Both the position numbers and the translations under genes were made by a program. Positions 19,231 through 28,891 of a stretch of DNA of 64,000 nucleotides are shown piece after piece. This DNA comes from Mycobacterium colombiense CECT 3035. Its GTDB lineage: Bacteria > Actinomycetota > Actinomycetes > Mycobacteriales > Mycobacteriaceae. Each line of letters opens with the position of its first letter. Position 1 is the stretch's first letter. Location: contig NZ_CP020821.1 of assembly GCF_002105755.1 (NCBI RefSeq), forward strand, positions 2,418,001 through 2,482,000, given 5' to 3'. The notes under the pieces were generated by a model. It made no database searches and was not told where the DNA came from. It was given only the letters and a program-made list of their open reading frames with translations.

Positions 19231-20079
19231 GTGACCGTCGGCCGCGCAGAATCGCCTGAACTGGTCACGCTGCTGGCGGGACGCCGGATCACGGTGCTCA
19301 CGGGCGCGGGCATCTCGACCGATTCGGGCATTCCCGACTACCGCGGACCCGACGCACCGCCGAGCAATCCCATGACGATCCGCCAGTTCACCGGCGATCC
19401 GGGATTTCGGCAGCGGTACTGGGCGCGCAACCACGTCGGTTGGCGGCACATGCACGACACGTTGCCCAACGCCGGCCACCGCGCACTCGCCGCGCTCGAG
19501 GAGGCGTCGGTGGTCACCGGCGTCATCACCCAGAACGTCGACCTGCTGCACACCAAGGCCGGCAGCCGCAACGTCATCAACCTGCACGGCACCTACGCGC
19601 AGGTGATCTGCCTGGGCTGCGGAGCCACCATGACCCGGGCCGCATTGGGCGAACGGCTGGAGGCGCTCAACCCCGGGTTCATCGAGCGCGCCGAAGCGAT
19701 CGGTGGGCTCGCGGTGGCTCCCGACGCCGACGCGGTCGTCGCCGATACCGGGTCGTTCCGCTACCTGGATTGCGAGCGCTGCGGCGGGATGCTCAAGCCC
19801 GACATCGTCTATTTCGGCGAAAGCGTTCCCAAAGACGTTGTGGCGGAAGCCTATAGGTGGGTCGAGCGGGCCGACGCGCTGCTGGTCGCGGGCTCGTCGC
19901 TGACCGTGTTCTCCGGGTACCGGTTCGTCCGGCACGCCGCCACGCTGGGCATCCCGGTGGCCATCGTCAACCGCGGCGGTACCCGCGGCGACGACCTGGC
20001 CAACGTCAAGGTCGACGGCGGCTGCTCGGAGTTGCTGGCCCTGCTGGCCGACGAGTTAGCGCCCCTTACAACGCACTAG
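19231..20079 (+). CDS. SIR2-family NAD-dependent protein deacylase (sirtuin)
   Basis: Sirtuins remove acyl groups from lysine, consuming NAD+ and releasing nicotinamide. The 282-residue protein has the NAD motif TGAGISTDSGIPDYRGP (24-40), TQNVDLLHTKAG (100-111), the catalytic His119 in INLHG, and four zinc cysteines Cys127, Cys130, Cys181 and Cys184. The spacing and the GIPDYRGP sequence suggest a class II (SIRT4-like) or related bacterial group. The start is GTG 19231. It follows the cysteine hydrolase closely and converges with the P450 gene, the two stops overlapping by 4 bp. I do not recall this gene at the M. tuberculosis locus, so it looks like part of an inserted block. Confidence 0.93.
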   Translation: MTVGRAESPELVTLLAGRRITVLTGAGISTDSGIPDYRGPDAPPSNPMTIRQFTGDPGFRQRYWARNHVGWRHMHDTLPNAGHRALAALEEASVVTGVITQNVDLLHTKAGSRNVINLHGTYAQVICLGCGATMTRAALGERLEALNPGFIERAEAIGGLAVAPDADAVVADTGSFRYLDCERCGGMLKPDIVYFGESVPKDVVAEAYRWVERADALLVAGSSLTVFSGYRFVRHAATLGIPVAIVNRGGTRGDDLANVKVDGGCSELLALLADELAPLTTH

Positions 20080-21353
20080 AAGGTGCACGGCATGCTGCGG
20101 ATGGCGTGCACGAAGTTGCCGGCGAGATAGGCGGGCTCACCCGCGCGGAGGTCGGGCAGCTGCCGGAACAGCTCGCCGAAGATGGCCCTCAGCTGCGCGC
20201 GAGCCACGTGCGCACCCAGGCAGAAGTGCAGCCCGCCACCACCGAAACCGATGTGCGGATTGGGATCGCGGCTCAGGTTCAAGCGTTCCGGGTGGTCGAA
20301 CGCCTCGGTGTCCCAGTTGCCGGACGGATAGAACATGACCACCTTCTCGCCCGCCAGGATGGTCTGACCGCCCAGCTCGATATCGGTTGCGGCCGTGCGG
20401 CGGAAGGTCATCACCGGTGTCGCCCAACGAATGAACTCCTCGATGGCGGTGCCGATGCGATTATCGAAATCCTCGAGCAGCCAAGCCTTCTGGTCGGGGA
20501 AGTCGGTGAGGGCGCGCAGGGTGTGGCTGATGGTCTGCCGCGTGGTGTCGTTGCCCGCCACGGAGAGCAGCACGAAGAACGCCGCCACCTCCGCGTCTTC
20601 CAGGCGGTCGCCGTCCACCTCGGCCGTGACCAGGCTGCTGATCAAATCGTCGCCCGGGTGTTCGCGACGTTCGGTGGCCAGGGTGCCGACGATCTGGTGC
20701 AGATACAGCTGGTTTTCCACCAGGACTTCCATCGCCGGGCGCCCCTTGAGGAACTCCGGATCGGCCCAGGAGACCAGGGCGTCGGTGGCGTGCGCCATCC
20801 GCTCGCGCTCGGACTCCGGGATGCCCATCATGTCCGACAGGGTGCGGATGGGCAGTTCCTTGGCGCACTGGTCGACGAAATCCGCACCGCTGCCGACGTT
20901 CCGCAGTTCCTCGACGATGGTCTTCGCGTTGGCCCGGATCGAGTCCTCGATCCGGCGGACCTGCCGGGGGCTGAGCGCGGCGTGCGCGAGCTTGCGCAGC
21001 TTGGTGTGGCGCGGCGGGTCCATCGCCAGAAATGACTGCGACGCCTCGAGCAGCTCCACCGGGATGCTCTCGAACATCACACCCTGACCGGACAGGAAGA
21101 CGTCGTTGTTGCGGCTGACCGCGACGATGTCGGAGCGCCGGGTGACCGCCCAGAAGCCCGGGTCGGCCGGATCGGGCATCAGCGAGTCTTCGACGGGCGG
21201 ATGCCAGCTCACCGGGCGCTCGGCGCGCAGCACGGCGAAGGAGCGCTCCCGATCCGCCGCGGTGGTCGACCAGAACGCCCGCGAGGACAGATCGATCTCG
21301 TCGTAGGCGCGACCGGACTTGTCGGTCCCGGACTTACCCGTCAGCACGGCCAT
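20076..21353 (-). CDS. Cytochrome P450
   Basis: A soluble bacterial P450 of 425 residues. It has the I-helix oxygen motif AGNDTTR (266-272), the K-helix ExxR (306-309) and the heme loop FGGGGLHFCLG with the thiolate Cys378. Mycobacterial P450s oxidise sterols, fatty acids and other lipids; the substrate here cannot be read from sequence. The general pattern resembles the CYP124/125/142 sterol side-chain group, but I cannot place it in a family. GGAGG precedes ATG 21353 at good spacing. It diverges from a TetR gene with a palindrome between them, so that TetR protein probably represses it. Confidence 0.93.
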   Translation of the reverse strand: MAVLTGKSGTDKSGRAYDEIDLSSRAFWSTTAADRERSFAVLRAERPVSWHPPVEDSLMPDPADPGFWAVTRRSDIVAVSRNNDVFLSGQGVMFESIPVELLEASQSFLAMDPPRHTKLRKLAHAALSPRQVRRIEDSIRANAKTIVEELRNVGSGADFVDQCAKELPIRTLSDMMGIPESERERMAHATDALVSWADPEFLKGRPAMEVLVENQLYLHQIVGTLATERREHPGDDLISSLVTAEVDGDRLEDAEVAAFFVLLSVAGNDTTRQTISHTLRALTDFPDQKAWLLEDFDNRIGTAIEEFIRWATPVMTFRRTAATDIELGGQTILAGEKVVMFYPSGNWDTEAFDHPERLNLSRDPNPHIGFGGGGLHFCLGAHVARAQLRAIFGELFRQLPDLRAGEPAYLAGNFVHAIRSMPCTF

Positions 21354-21407
21354 GGTGGTCCTCCGTCTCGTATGACCCCGGTCACAGACTTCCCGGCGAC
21401 GATATGC

Positions 21408-21424
21408 CTAGACACTGTGTCTAG
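21408..21424. promoter_or_regulatory. Perfect palindrome, likely TetR operator
   Basis: CTAGACACTGTGTCTAG is a perfect 17-bp palindrome with 8-bp arms around a central T. It lies between the divergent P450 and TetR genes, 55 bp from the P450 start and 34 bp from the TetR start. Size and position fit an operator that controls both promoters by autoregulation. Confidence 0.8.
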
Positions 21425-21457
21425 TCAATATGTCGATCGCTCGACTATGCTCGGCGC

Positions 21458-22108
21458 ATGCCGTCGCTCACCCGCAAGCCGCAGAGCCACCGCAGCGTGG
21501 CGCGCGAACAGCGGCGCGAGCAGATGGAGCGCCGCCTGCTGGACGCCACCGAACGGCTGATGCGCGAGGGCGCGAGCTTCACCGAACTGAGCGTGGATCG
21601 GCTGTCCGGCGAGGCCGGCATCTCCCGGGCCAGCTTCTACATCTACTTCGAGGACAAGGGCCATCTGCTGCGCCGGCTCGCGGGCCAGGTGTTCGCCGAT
21701 CTGACCGACGGCGCACGGAGTTGGTGGAGCGTGGCCGGGCGCCATGACCCCGACGATGTCCGCACGGCGATGGGCCGCATCATCGCCACCTACCGGCGGC
21801 ATCAGGCGGTGCTGGTCGCGCTCAACGAGATGGCCGCCTACGACCCGCTGACGGCGCAAACGTATCGCGAACTGCTGACCGGCATCTCCGAGCAGTTCAC
21901 CCACGTCATCGAGGCCGGACAGGCCGACGGCTCCATCCGGCCCGAGCTGGCCCCGCTGACCACCGCCAGCGCACTGACCTGGATGGTCGAGCGGGCCTGC
22001 CAGCAGAATCTGCCGGCCAAGCCGCCCGACTACGATGCCGAGCTGGCCGCCACCCTCGCCGAAATTGTTTGGGGCGCACTGTATCTCAAGCCGACCTCGG
22101 AGCGCTGA
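21458..22108 (+). CDS. TetR-family transcriptional regulator
   Basis: The 216-residue protein has an N-terminal helix-turn-helix (about 28-75) with the recognition region LSGEAGISRASFYIYFEDKG and a C-terminal ligand domain of helices. ATG 21458 gives the N-terminus MPSLTRKPQSHRSVAREQRR. TetR proteins usually repress a divergent neighbour and release DNA on binding a small molecule; here the neighbour is the P450 gene. It resembles the many mycobacterial TetR regulators of lipid or xenobiotic oxidation, but no ligand can be named. Confidence 0.92.
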   Translation: MPSLTRKPQSHRSVAREQRREQMERRLLDATERLMREGASFTELSVDRLSGEAGISRASFYIYFEDKGHLLRRLAGQVFADLTDGARSWWSVAGRHDPDDVRTAMGRIIATYRRHQAVLVALNEMAAYDPLTAQTYRELLTGISEQFTHVIEAGQADGSIRPELAPLTTASALTWMVERACQQNLPAKPPDYDAELAATLAEIVWGALYLKPTSER

Positions 22109-22169
22109 CCGAAGCCCGTTCGGAAATGCCCTAGGTCCCAGGCGCCGCCGCGCACGCCCGGATCGGCCT

Positions 22170-23273
22170 TTACACCGCCACCAGGTCGTCGGCGTGCACC
22201 GCGGGCCGGCGCAGGTCGCCGGGCAGCTCAGAGGTCGACCGGCCCATCATGGTGGTCAGTTCGGTCGCGTCGTAGGCGACCACGCCACGGGCCACCATCA
22301 CCGCGTCCGGGTCACGCAGTTCGACGACGTCACCGGCGTAGAACCGTCCGGCCACCGCGGTGATCCCGGCGGGCAGCAGCGAGCGCCGCTGCCGCACCAC
22401 CGCCCGCACCGCGCCCTCGTCCAGCGTCAGCTCGCCGGCCGCCTCTGCGGCGTAGCGCACCCAGAACCGCCGCGCCGACATCCGTACCGGGCGCGCGGCG
22501 AACACGGTGCCCACCGAGGCGTCGGTGAGCGCGGTAGCGGCGTCGGCAGCGGCGGCCAGCAGCACCGGCACACCGGCGTCCGCGGCCAGCAGCGCCGACG
22601 ACATCTTCGACGTCATCCCGCCGGTACCTAAATGGCTTCCGGGCCCGGCGATTACACCGATCAGGTCCGCGGATCCCGACACCTCCGAGATGAACCTGGC
22701 GCCGTCGGTCTTCCGCGGATCCGAGTCGTAGAGCCCATCGATGTCGGACAGCAACACCAACGCCTCGGCCCCGACCAGGTGGGCCACCAGCGCCGAGAGC
22801 CGGTCATTGTCGCCGAACCGGATCTCGTTGGTGGCCACCGTGTCGTTCTCGTTGACGATCGCCACCGCGTGCAACGCGCGCAACCGATCCAGCGTGCGCT
22901 GGGCGTTGGTGTGCTGGGCCCGCATCGAGATGTCGTGCGCGCTCAGCAGCACCTGCCCGACCGTGCGGCCATAGCGGGCGAACGCGGCGCTCCACGAATT
23001 CACCAGCGCCACCTGACCGACGCTGGCCGCCGCCTGCTTCGTCGCCAAATCTCTTGGGCGACGGGATAATCCGAGCGGTTCGATGCCGGCGGCGATGGCG
23101 CCCGACGACACGATGACGACGTCGGTACCCGCCTTCATCCGCGCCTCGATCGCGTCGACGAGCCCGGCCAGCCGGCCGGCGTCGAACACGCCCGCCGGTG
23201 TGGTCAGCGCGTTGGTGCCCACCTTGACGACCAGGCTGCGCGCATTGCGAATGACGTCGCGGTGGGGGCTCAC
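22170..23273 (-). CDS. proB: Glutamate 5-kinase
   Basis: ProB phosphorylates glutamate in the first step of proline synthesis and is usually inhibited by proline. The 367-residue product has an amino-acid kinase domain ([35 protein letters not shown]) and a C-terminal PUA domain from about 275. GTG 23273 overlaps the obg stop as GTGA and matches the family start SPHRD. The C-terminus ends at DDLVAV, a few residues short of the M. tuberculosis protein as I recall it. The gene is last in the rplU-rpmA-obg-proB run. Confidence 0.95.
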   Translation of the reverse strand: MSPHRDVIRNARSLVVKVGTNALTTPAGVFDAGRLAGLVDAIEARMKAGTDVVIVSSGAIAAGIEPLGLSRRPRDLATKQAAASVGQVALVNSWSAAFARYGRTVGQVLLSAHDISMRAQHTNAQRTLDRLRALHAVAIVNENDTVATNEIRFGDNDRLSALVAHLVGAEALVLLSDIDGLYDSDPRKTDGARFISEVSGSADLIGVIAGPGSHLGTGGMTSKMSSALLAADAGVPVLLAAAADAATALTDASVGTVFAARPVRMSARRFWVRYAAEAAGELTLDEGAVRAVVRQRRSLLPAGITAVAGRFYAGDVVELRDPDAVMVARGVVAYDATELTTMMGRSTSELPGDLRRPAVHADDLVAV

Positions 23274-24769
23274 GGCTCTTCGCCGTGTTCTCTGGTGCCG
23301 CGCCGCCCCTCCGCATCGCTGGGGTCTGCGTCGTCGCCGGCGCGGCGCTGGCGCCGGGCGGCCTTGCGTTCGGCGGCGCCGACGCGCTCGGTGCGCTCCA
23401 ATCGCGCGTCGGTTCCCCGTCCCGACAGCGCAACCTGTTGTCCGGCCGGCGTTTGCGGCTCCCAATCGAACGTCATGTCCCCGATGGTCACTTCGCAGCC
23501 CGGTCGCGCACCCAGCCGCAGCAATTCCTCCTCGACGCCGAGGCGTGCCAGCCGGTCGGCGAGGTAGCCGACGGCCTCGTCGTTGTCGAAGTTGGTCTGG
23601 CGGATCCACCGCTCGGGGCGCGCACCGCTGACCACGAAGGCGCCCGGCTGCTGGGGATCGGGCTCGACGCTGAAGCCGCTGTCGTCGACGGGAACCGGGC
23701 GAATCACCGGACGGCGCGGCACGATCTCCGGCTGGGCGGCCTGGTATTCCGAGATCATCTTCCACAACCCGAAGATCAACGGCTGCAAGCCGTCTCGTGC
23801 GACGGTCGACACCAGGAACACCGGCCAGCCACGCTCGGCGATCTCGTCACGGACGAATTCGGCGAGCTCGCGCGCCTCGGGCACGTCGATCTTGTTGAGC
23901 ACCACGGCGCGCGGCCGCTCGGTCAGATCACCCAACGTCGCATCCCCTTGCAGGGTGGGCGTATACGCGGCGAGCTCGGCCTCCAGCGCGTCGATGTCGG
24001 AGATCGGGTCACGGCCGGGTTCCGCGGTGGCGCAGTCGACGACGTGTACCAGCACGGCGCACCGTTCGATGTGCCGGAGGAAATCCAGCCCCAGGCCGCG
24101 GCCCTCGGACGCGCCCGGGATCAGGCCGGGCACGTCGGCGACGGTGAAGGTGTGCTCCCCCGCCGATACCACGCCGAGGTTGGGCACCAGCGTGGTGAAC
24201 GGATAGTCGGCGATCTTGGGCTTGGCCGCCGAGATCGTGGACACCAGCGAGGATTTGCCGGCCGAGGGAAATCCGATCAGGCCGGCGTCGGCGACCGTCT
24301 TGAGTTCCAGCGTCAGGTCGCGGGTCTGGCCCTGCTCGCCCAGCAGCGCGAAGCCCGGAGCCTTGCGCGCCCGCGACGCCAGGGCGGCGTTGCCCAGCCC
24401 GCCGCGTCCGCCCGCGGCGGCTTCAAAGCGGGTGCCCGCACCGACCAGGTCGGCCAGCAGCCGGCCGTTCTCGTCGAGGACGACGGTGCCGTCGGGCACC
24501 TTGACTTCCAGGTCGGCGCCGGCGGCGCCGTCCCGGTTGTTGCCCATCCCCTGCTTGCCCGAGGGCGCGGTGACGTGCGGATGGAAATGGAAGTCGAGCA
24601 GGGTGTGCACCTGCGGATCGACGACGAAGACGATGCTGCCGCCGCGCCCGCCGTTGCCACCGTCGGGGCCGCCGAGCGGCTTGAACTTCTCGCGATGGAC
24701 CGAGGCGCAGCCGTTACCCCCGGCACCGGCGCGCGCATGAATGACGACGCGGTCGACGAACCGAGGCAT
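23270..24769 (-). CDS. obg: GTPase Obg/CgtA
   Basis: Obg is an essential GTPase that binds the large ribosomal subunit and links its assembly to stress signals. The 499-residue product has the glycine-rich Obg fold (residues 1-158: [32 protein letters not shown]), a G domain with P-loop GFPSAGKSS, switch [24 protein letters not shown] and NKID, and a C-terminal OCT domain ending in a basic tail. GAGGA precedes ATG 24769; the frame opens five codons further left without a better site. Position after rplU and rpmA is the common bacterial arrangement. Confidence 0.95.
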   Translation of the reverse strand: MPRFVDRVVIHARAGAGGNGCASVHREKFKPLGGPDGGNGGRGGSIVFVVDPQVHTLLDFHFHPHVTAPSGKQGMGNNRDGAAGADLEVKVPDGTVVLDENGRLLADLVGAGTRFEAAAGGRGGLGNAALASRARKAPGFALLGEQGQTRDLTLELKTVADAGLIGFPSAGKSSLVSTISAAKPKIADYPFTTLVPNLGVVSAGEHTFTVADVPGLIPGASEGRGLGLDFLRHIERCAVLVHVVDCATAEPGRDPISDIDALEAELAAYTPTLQGDATLGDLTERPRAVVLNKIDVPEARELAEFVRDEIAERGWPVFLVSTVARDGLQPLIFGLWKMISEYQAAQPEIVPRRPVIRPVPVDDSGFSVEPDPQQPGAFVVSGARPERWIRQTNFDNDEAVGYLADRLARLGVEEELLRLGARPGCEVTIGDMTFDWEPQTPAGQQVALSGRGTDARLERTERVGAAERKAARRQRRAGDDADPSDAEGRRGTREHGEEP

Positions 24770-24846
24770 CCTGGGTCCTCTCACCTTCGCCTGGCGACGA
24801 TGCGGACCGGAACGGTCAGCTGAGGAGCCAGGCTATCCAATCAGAG

Positions 24847-24877
24847 CCGGGCCCCGAAATCACCGGGCTGGGCCCGG
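24847..24877. terminator. Possible hairpin between rpmA and obg
   Basis: CCGGGCCC (24847-24854) and GGGCCCGG (24870-24877) form an 8-bp inverted repeat with a 15-base loop, 10 bp after the rpmA stop. It may attenuate transcription between the ribosomal genes and obg. Each arm is nearly self-complementary, so the fold is not certain. Confidence 0.4.
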
Positions 24878-24886
24878 AAACACGGG

Positions 24887-25153
24887 TCAGTCGGTGGCTT
24901 GCCCGGCCGCCACGATGTTGACGGTCTTGCGGCCGCGCTTGACACCGAACTCGACCGCGCCGGCCTCCTTGGCGAACAGCGTGTCGTCCCCGCCGCGCCC
25001 GACACCCACACCCGGGTGGAACTTGGTGCCGCGCTGGCGAACGATGATCTCGCCCGCCTTGACGACCTGGCCGCCGAATCGCTTCACGCCCAGCCGCTGC
25101 GCGGCGGAATCGCGACCGTTGCGCGAGCTGGAAGCGCCCTTCTTGTGTGCCAT
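24887..25153 (-). CDS. rpmA: 50S ribosomal protein L27
   Basis: The 88-residue protein starts [20 protein letters not shown] and contains [21 protein letters not shown] and [17 protein letters not shown], the standard L27 sequence. L27 reaches towards the peptidyl-transferase centre. It lies 15 bp after rplU and is surely co-transcribed with it. There is no N-terminal cleavage extension of the firmicute type. Confidence 0.98.
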   Translation of the reverse strand: MAHKKGASSSRNGRDSAAQRLGVKRFGGQVVKAGEIIVRQRGTKFHPGVGVGRGGDDTLFAKEAGAVEFGVKRGRKTVNIVAAGQATD

Positions 25154-25168
25154 GTTTCGTCGCCTTCG

Positions 25169-25480
25169 CTACTTGATTCCGGTGACCTTCAGGACCGTCA
25201 GCTGCTGACGGTGCCCCTGACGCTTGTGGTAGCCGGTCTTGTTCCTGAACTTGTGGATACGGATCTTGGGGCCCTTGGTGTGCTCGAGCACCTCGCCGGT
25301 CACCGCGACCTTGGCCAGCGCGGCCGCGTCGGTGGTCACCTTGGCGCCGTCCACCACCAGGGCGACCGGCAGCGACACGTTGGAGCCGGGCTCGGATTCG
25401 AGCTTCTCGACCTTGACCACGTCCCCGACGGCGACCTTGTACTGCTTGCCGCCCGTCTTCACGATTGCGTAGGTCGCCAT
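25169..25480 (-). CDS. rplU: 50S ribosomal protein L21
   Basis: The 103-residue protein begins [20 protein letters not shown] and ends in the L21 signature [17 protein letters not shown] and KVTGI. L21 binds 23S rRNA in the large subunit. AGAAGGAG precedes the ATG at good spacing. The 176 bp between it and rne, on the upstream side, should hold the promoter and any L21 leader; no obvious protein-binding RNA fold could be recognised by eye. In M. tuberculosis dctA lies here between rplU and rne; it is absent. Confidence 0.98.
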   Translation of the reverse strand: MATYAIVKTGGKQYKVAVGDVVKVEKLESEPGSNVSLPVALVVDGAKVTTDAAALAKVAVTGEVLEHTKGPKIRIHKFRNKTGYHKRQGHRQQLTVLKVTGIK

Positions 25481-25656
25481 CGTCGCTCTGCTCCTTCTGC
25501 TAGCCGCTGCTCTGCGCGTCGCGCGCGAACCAGCCGCGGTGCGCGTGGTGGGTCTGGGTTGCGGGCCTGCGCCGATTCCCCGGGAGTCCCGCTGCCGCCG
25601 GTCGAAGTTTCCTCACCCGGCCGTACGACAACTGTCCAAGGGTACGTGACCAGCGG

Positions 25657-28560
25657 CTACAGGGTCAAACCGGCACGACCGGTCGCTTCGGCGCCGGCCG
25701 GGTCAGTCCGCGTGGATCGGCGGTCCGGCCGGCCTGCCCGCAGCGCGTCGGCGCCTGGGCCGTCCCGAGCCGGCCTGGCCGGCCCCGCGGAGGCCTGATC
25801 GGCGTCGGTGTCGTCCGAATCGTCGTCCTCGGTGTCCAGATCGTCGTCGTCGAGCTCGAGGTCCTCGTCATCGTCGCCGAGGTCCTCTTCGTCGTCGATG
25901 TCGTCGTCATCGTCGTCGAGGTCGTCGTCATCGTCCGAGTCCTCGTCGTCGTCCGAATCGTCGTCGTCCGTGTCCTCGTCGTCCGAGTCCTCGTCGTCGT
26001 CCGTGTCCTCGTCGTCGGTGTCGTCGAAGTCCTCGTGGTCGGTGTCCTCGACGTCGCCGGCGCGTCCCGCCTTCTCCCGGTCGAGCTCGTCGGTGGCCTC
26101 TTCGGTGGTCTCGTCGTCCTCGGACTGCGTGGCGGAGCCGGCGGCCATCGCCTTGAACATCGGGTGCTCGCCGGGAGCGTGGGTGGGCACCTTGGCCACC
26201 ACGGGCTCTTCGGCCTTGTTCTTCTTGCGCCTGCCCCGGCGGCCGCCCCCACCGGATTCGGACTTGCGCCCGTTCGACGGGGCCGAATCCACCGGGTCGG
26301 TGTGCAGCAGGATGCCGCGCCCCCCACAGTTCGAGCACGACGTCGAGAAGGCCTCGATGAGGCCGGTGCCCAGCCGCTTGCGGGTCAGCTGGACCAAACC
26401 GAGCGACGTCACCTCGGACACCTGATGGCGGGTGCGGTCGCGGGCCAGCGCCTCGGTCAGCCGCCGCAGCACCAGATCGCGGTTGGACTCCAGCACCATG
26501 TCGATGAAGTCGATGACCACGATGCCGCCGATGTCGCGCAGCCGCAGCTGTCGCACGATCTCCTCGGCCGCCTCGAGGTTGTTCTTGGTGACCGTCTGCT
26601 CGAGGTTGCCCCCGGACCCGGTGAACTTGCCGGTGTTGACGTCGACCACCGTCATGGCCTCGGTCCGGTCGATCACCAGCGTGCCGCCCGACGGCAGCCA
26701 CACCTTGCGCTCCATCGCCTTGGCCAGCTGCTCGTCGATGCGGTGCACCGCGAACACGTCCGGTCCGGCCTGCCCTTCCGGCCCGGCGGGCGCCTCGTAC
26801 TTGGTCAGCTTCGAAACCAGGTCGGGGGCAACGGAATTCACGTAGTCGTTGATCGTGGTCCAGGCCTCGTCACCGGAGACGATGAGGCCGGCGAAGTCCT
26901 CGTTGAACAGGTCGCGGATCACCTTGACCAGCACGTCGGGCTCTTCGTAGAGGGCCACCGCGGCACCGGCGGCCTTCTCCTTGATCTCGATCGCCTTGGC
27001 CTCGATCTGTTTCCACCGCTCCTGCAGGCGGGCGACGTCGCTGCGGATGTCCTCTTCCTTGACGCCCTCGGACGCGGTCCGGATGATCACCCCGGCGTCG
27101 GACGGCACGACCTCACGCAGGATCTCTTTGAGCCGCTGGCGCTCGGTGTCGGGCAGCTTGCGGCTGATCCCGGTGGACGATGCCCCCGGAACGTAGACCA
27201 GGTAGCGGCCCGCCAGCGACACCTGCGTGGTGAGCCGCGCGCCCTTGTGCCCGACCGGGTCCTTGCTGACCTGGACGACGACGTAGTCGCCGGGTTTGAG
27301 CGCTTGTTCGATCTTGCGGTCCGAGCCGCCGAGCCCGGCGGCTTCCCAGTTGACCTCGCCGGCGTAGAGCACACCGTTGCGGCCGCGGCCGATGTCGACG
27401 AACGCCGCCTCCATCGACGGCAGCACGTTCTGCACGATGCCCAGGTAGATGTTGCCCACCAGGGAGGCCGACGCGGCCGAGGTGACGAAGTGCTCGACGA
27501 CGATGCCGTCCTCGAGCACCGCGATCTGGGTGTAGCGGGCCCCCTGATGCGGCGGCTCGGTGCGGACTCGGTCGCGCACGACCATCATCCGCTCGACGGC
27601 CTCGCGGCGGGCCAGGAACTCGGCCTCGGTCAGCACCGGCGGGCGGCGCCGCCCGGCGTCGCGGCCGTCCCGGCGCCGCTGCCGCTTGGCCTCCAGCCGG
27701 GTGGAGCCGTTGATGCCCTTGATCTCGTTGTTGGAGCCGCCGGAGTCGTCTCCGCCGCCCTTGCCGCTGCGCGGTGCCCGCTCGTGCACCACCGTGTTGG
27801 GCGGGTCGTCCGGCGACGAGCTCTCGTCGTTGTCGTCGCCCGATCCCGATTTGCGCCGCCGGCGCCGGCGGCGCCGGCGGTTGCCGCCGTCCGCCGAACC
27901 GTCGTCGCCGTTGTCGGAGTCGTCGGAGTCATCGGAATCGTCGGAGTCTTGGCCGTCGGAGTCCTCCGCGTCGGCCTGACCGCCCTTCTTGCCCCGCGGC
28001 TGCCTCTCGTCGTCGTCGCCGTCGTCGCCCTGGTCGTCGGATCCGCCCTGCTCACCGCGGCCGCGGCCACGGCCGCGACGGCCGCGGCGGCGGCGCCGGT
28101 TCGACGGCCGGTCGGACTGCTCGTCGTCCTCGCCGTCGGCATCGTCGGAGTCGGCGCCGTCATCGGCGCCGGTGTCATCTTCGCGGGCGTCGATCGGCTG
28201 CGGCGCGACGAACAACGGCATGTAATGCGGCCGCTCGGCCGCGTTGTCCGGGGTTTCGAGCAGCAGCCGGGATTCGGGTTCGTCGGCCTCGGCGCCGGCC
28301 GTGGGTGCGCCGTCCGCGTCCTCGGCGCCCGCCGGGGGCTGCGCGGACGCCAGCAGGTCGCGCACCCGGACGGCGTCGTCGCGGTCCACGGTGGAATGTG
28401 CGCTGCGGATCCGCCCGTCCAGCTCGCTCAGTGCGTCCAGCACCCGCTTGCTGGTGGTTCCCAGCGTTCGGGCCAGCGAATGAACCCTCAAGCGGTCCGG
28501 CAGTTCCTCGGGCCGAGTCGATTCTTCTGATGGGTCTGCAGTCGGTGCACCGTCTACCAC
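25657..28560 (-). CDS. rne: Ribonuclease E/G
   Basis: RNase E cuts single-stranded mRNA and rRNA precursors and scaffolds RNA decay. The 967-residue protein has a central catalytic core with S1 domain (about 368-455), metal-binding Asp640 (TVVDVNTG) and Asp684 (VVIDFIDM), and the Zn-link CSNC (742-745). As in other mycobacteria the core sits between disordered arms: an N-terminal arm of about 330 residues with alternating acidic and Arg-rich blocks ([15 protein letters not shown] near 155-169, Arg tract near 228-236) and a C-terminal Asp-rich tail (about 820-930). GTG 28560 follows GAGGAG at good spacing. The length is close to Rv2444c. Confidence 0.95.
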   Translation of the reverse strand: MVDGAPTADPSEESTRPEELPDRLRVHSLARTLGTTSKRVLDALSELDGRIRSAHSTVDRDDAVRVRDLLASAQPPAGAEDADGAPTAGAEADEPESRLLLETPDNAAERPHYMPLFVAPQPIDAREDDTGADDGADSDDADGEDDEQSDRPSNRRRRRGRRGRGRGRGEQGGSDDQGDDGDDDERQPRGKKGGQADAEDSDGQDSDDSDDSDDSDNGDDGSADGGNRRRRRRRRRKSGSGDDNDESSSPDDPPNTVVHERAPRSGKGGGDDSGGSNNEIKGINGSTRLEAKRQRRRDGRDAGRRRPPVLTEAEFLARREAVERMMVVRDRVRTEPPHQGARYTQIAVLEDGIVVEHFVTSAASASLVGNIYLGIVQNVLPSMEAAFVDIGRGRNGVLYAGEVNWEAAGLGGSDRKIEQALKPGDYVVVQVSKDPVGHKGARLTTQVSLAGRYLVYVPGASSTGISRKLPDTERQRLKEILREVVPSDAGVIIRTASEGVKEEDIRSDVARLQERWKQIEAKAIEIKEKAAGAAVALYEEPDVLVKVIRDLFNEDFAGLIVSGDEAWTTINDYVNSVAPDLVSKLTKYEAPAGPEGQAGPDVFAVHRIDEQLAKAMERKVWLPSGGTLVIDRTEAMTVVDVNTGKFTGSGGNLEQTVTKNNLEAAEEIVRQLRLRDIGGIVVIDFIDMVLESNRDLVLRRLTEALARDRTRHQVSEVTSLGLVQLTRKRLGTGLIEAFSTSCSNCGGRGILLHTDPVDSAPSNGRKSESGGGGRRGRRKKNKAEEPVVAKVPTHAPGEHPMFKAMAAGSATQSEDDETTEEATDELDREKAGRAGDVEDTDHEDFDDTDDEDTDDDEDSDDEDTDDDDSDDDEDSDDDDDLDDDDDDIDDEEDLGDDDEDLELDDDDLDTEDDDSDDTDADQASAGPARPARDGPGADALRAGRPDRRSTRTDPAGAEATGRAGLTL

Positions 28561-28891
28561 GTATTCTCCTCAAGCCCCCGGGCGCGTCGTTGCGACGCGG
28601 CCACGCGAGGGCTTCGCTATGGGCCCGGGCCGTTTCTCCCGGGCTTGTAATGGTCTCGCCCCGAGCGGCCCAGGATGAGGACCCACTCGGCGCCGTGCTG
28701 AATGACGGCCTGACATGCAGCGAACCAAGGCGACGGGGCTATGGTCGCGCTTGTCTAAGTCTTCATTCGGGTGTCTGACACCGGTCCGGCGACGTTCACC
28801 CGAGACCAGTATCCCACATCACGCCGCCGGCCCAGCCACACCTGATGCAGCCCGCTCCAGCAAAGGCGTCGACGGCCGCGTCGCCGCAGCT
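28561..28891 (-). other. Non-coding gap between ndk and rne with the rne leader
   Basis: No credible gene is seen in these 331 bp. The segment should carry the rne promoter and 5' untranslated leader. A hairpin-capable stretch near 28625-28650 carries two CCCGGGC-type copies either side of the A/G-rich bases. RNase E regulates its own mRNA through the leader in enterobacteria; whether that happens here cannot be told. Confidence 0.4.

Noticed and set aside
25800..26060. CRISPR-like regular repeats
   Set aside because: The repeats are in-frame Asp codons of the RNase E tail, with no spacers of constant length.
26035..28530. An 831-codon open frame antisense to rne
   Set aside because: It mirrors the low-complexity high-GC rne gene; its product is compositionally biased, has no domain and no ribosome site.
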